Part shown: positions 6,088 through 7,069 of the stretch, piece after piece
Layout of the letters: every line of letters begins with the position of its first letter
Position numbering within the stretch: the first letter of the stretch is position 1
From: Chloroflexota bacterium
GTDB lineage: Bacteria > Chloroflexota > Dehalococcoidia > GIF9 > UBA5629
Reading direction: 5' to 3'
DNA length: 7,069 bases
Assembly (NCBI GenBank): GCA_016875975.1
Contig: VGOF01000077.1
Coordinates: 1 to 7,069, forward strand
Translations under genes and position numbers: made by a program
The notes under the pieces: generated by a model
Told to the model about the DNA's origin: nothing
What the model saw: only the letters and a program-made list of their open reading frames with translations
Database searches by the model: none

Positions 6088-6948
6088 CTAGCCTTCGGCT
6101 GTGTAGTTCTGCTCGGTAGCCTGCCTGTCCATGTCTAGAGTATAGACACGTTCCAGCGGTATCAGGACTTCGTCATCTGTCTTGCGCAAGTCCACGGCTT
6201 TGATGTAGCGGCGGCATTTCTCGCAGACGTAGAGCCGGTAGAAGCCTTTGTCATCGGTGAAGAAGGCCAGGCTTTTATGCTCCTGGTTGTCGCAGTAGGG
6301 ACAGGCCAGGCGGTAGAAGTACCAGTGGGCATCGCAACGGGAACATACTAACCAGCGTTCCCCGTATTCTTTTTCAAGGTAGGCGAAGTCTGGGCTGCCT
6401 CCACAGACGGGGCAGTATCGCTGATGCCACGTATCCTTTTCTGCTAGAGGCAGAAGCTCATTGGCATAGGCGACCAGCCAGGGATACAAGGAAGCTTGAA
6501 TCACACTTCCGGTAGTGGCGCTTAGTTTGGTCTTTTTTGCTTTGCCCTTCTGCGGTATTGTGCCGCTTCCGAACCAGTCCTGTGTGGCTTCTTTCAGAGT
6601 ATCGAGTCCAACTGCAATGCTGTCTAGCTCCTCGATTTCTCCAGGTGTTGGCTTGAGGTATTCCTTTGCCAGTTCCGATATTTGGCTGAACAGAGCCTGA
6701 AGCTCTGTCCATTCCACTTCCATTTCGTGGAAGGTGAGCATAGGCTTGTTTTGGGCCAGACGCTGAGAGGCCTTTTCCTTCAGCTTGGGCAGGCTGGAAG
6801 ATATGTTGGGTTTGACTTTGCTCTGTGCAGAGATGACCTGGCGAAATAGCTCTAAATGACCTGGCAGAGGCTCTGAGGCCTCTGCCAGTCTGCTTAGTAT
6901 CTTTTCTACGACTTCTTGGGTAGTGATATCAGGCCTGTTAAGGGTCAC
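6088..6948 (-). CDS. fdhE: formate dehydrogenase accessory protein FdhE
   Basis: 286 residues, slightly shorter than the roughly 309 of Escherichia coli FdhE. Family role: a cytoplasmic rubredoxin-like protein that binds the catalytic subunit of respiratory formate dehydrogenases and is needed for active enzyme, not itself a catalyst. Seen: a helical, charged N-terminal half (1-170) and then four CxxC pairs: CPVC (179/182), CSRC (202/205), CPYC (216/219) and CEKC (242/245). RRYIKAVDLRK and the hydrophobic LIPLERVYTLDM follow, as usual for the family. The start is GTG at 6948-6946, overlapping the TGA of the upstream gene as GTGA; the first in-frame ATG (codon 70) would remove the N-terminal domain. 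Its position right after a cytochrome b subunit matches the fdoGHI-fdhE order. A lysine-rich low-complexity patch (about 134-141) separates the two halves. Confidence 0.93.
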   Translation of the reverse strand: MTLNRPDITTQEVVEKILSRLAEASEPLPGHLELFRQVISAQSKVKPNISSSLPKLKEKASQRLAQNKPMLTFHEMEVEWTELQALFSQISELAKEYLKPTPGEIEELDSIAVGLDTLKEATQDWFGSGTIPQKGKAKKTKLSATTGSVIQASLYPWLVAYANELLPLAEKDTWHQRYCPVCGGSPDFAYLEKEYGERWLVCSRCDAHWYFYRLACPYCDNQEHKSLAFFTDDKGFYRLYVCEKCRRYIKAVDLRKTDDEVLIPLERVYTLDMDRQATEQNYTAEG

Positions 6949-7069
6949 TTCTTGGCTATTTCCTTATACCACTTGCCGTGATGTGACTTGGCATAGTCAG
7001 TGGTTACAGTACCATCGACCATAGAGCTGAAGGAGCCGCCATGCGTGCGCATCAGCGGATGAATGACGC
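6945..7069 (-). CDS. formate dehydrogenase cytochrome b (gamma) subunit, C-terminal end only
   Basis: Only the last 41 codons are inside the window; the start lies beyond the right edge. The tail contains GSFSSMVDGTV, then YAKSHHGKWYKEIAKK and the stop. From memory this resembles the C-terminal tail of FdnI/FdoI cytochrome b556, where the last membrane helix is followed by a G-S-x-x-x-M-x-x-G-x-V segment and a KxHHxxWYxEI motif. Family role: the di-haem membrane subunit passes electrons from the formate dehydrogenase iron-sulfur subunit to the quinone pool. The 4-nt overlap with fdhE reproduces the fdoI-fdhE neighbourhood and supports the call. The short fragment leaves other cytochrome b or membrane-anchor families possible. 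No membrane helix is complete within the visible part. Confidence 0.72.
   Translation of the reverse strand, partial: VIHPLMRTHGGSFSSMVDGTVTTDYAKSHHGKWYKEIAKK

Noticed and set aside
6088..6110. Terminator hairpin at the end of fdhE (AGCC-GAA-GGCT)
   Set aside because: The stem is only 4 bp and is followed by C-rich sequence, not a U-run.
6458..6712. Minus-strand open frame of 84 codons inside fdhE
   Set aside because: It is the alternative frame of the fdhE N-terminal half and linker; no ribosome site or homology was recognised.
1..7069. Mobile elements, CRISPR arrays, tRNA or rRNA genes, phage genes
   Set aside because: No repeat arrays, transposase or integrase motifs, or tRNA-like cloverleaf segments were seen, and coding sequence fills almost all of the window.

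Overview
The window is compact, entirely minus-strand coding DNA from an anaerobe that probably uses the Wood-Ljungdahl (reductive acetyl-CoA) pathway. Formate dehydrogenase genes, a cysteine-rich redox flavoprotein and a metV-metF pair occur together. The taxon cannot be fixed from the sequence. Dehalococcoidia-like Chloroflexota, or another uncultured acetogenic or syntrophic anaerobe, would fit, but this is only an impression. No mobile elements, RNA genes, CRISPR arrays or signs of recent transfer were seen. Apart from a 147-base gap (3591-3737) and a 66-base gap (6022-6087), almost every base is coding.

Reading in the direction of transcription (high to low coordinates): (1) 7069-6945 is the C-terminal end of a membrane formate dehydrogenase cytochrome b (gamma) subunit. 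It overlaps by 4 nt with fdhE (6948-6088), which encodes a four-CxxC zinc/iron-binding formate dehydrogenase accessory protein. This matches the fdoI-fdhE order known from enterobacteria. (2) A consensus-like promoter (TTGACA-17-TATTTT, 6072-6044) leads into a soluble PAS-GAF-HisKA_3 histidine kinase (6021-4360) and an overlapping NarL/LuxR-type response regulator (4388-3738). (3) After the 147-base gap, which holds a candidate promoter and small palindromes, comes a tight three-gene cluster. It consists of a 706-residue GltD-like FAD/NAD(P) oxidoreductase with two extra [4Fe-4S] motifs and a C-terminal MvhD-like domain (3569-1449), then metV (1444-761), then metF (768-1, cut by the window edge).

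The likely logic is as follows. Formate dehydrogenase handles formate/CO2. MetF with MetV carries out methylene-tetrahydrofolate reduction (or its reversal) in the methyl branch. The large flavoprotein is the probable electron-entry module, linking NAD(P)H or another carrier to MetVF. The two-component system sits between the two metabolic modules and may tune one or both to redox state, but no target is shown by the sequence.

The most interesting points are the single-polypeptide GltD/ferredoxin/MvhD fusion beside metVF, which is unlike the HdrABC-MvhD and RnfC2 partners known from studied acetogens; a kinase whose N-box glutamate is glycine; a cysteine-bearing PAS sensor; and complementary C- and G-tracts that could make kinase translation depend on which promoter is used.
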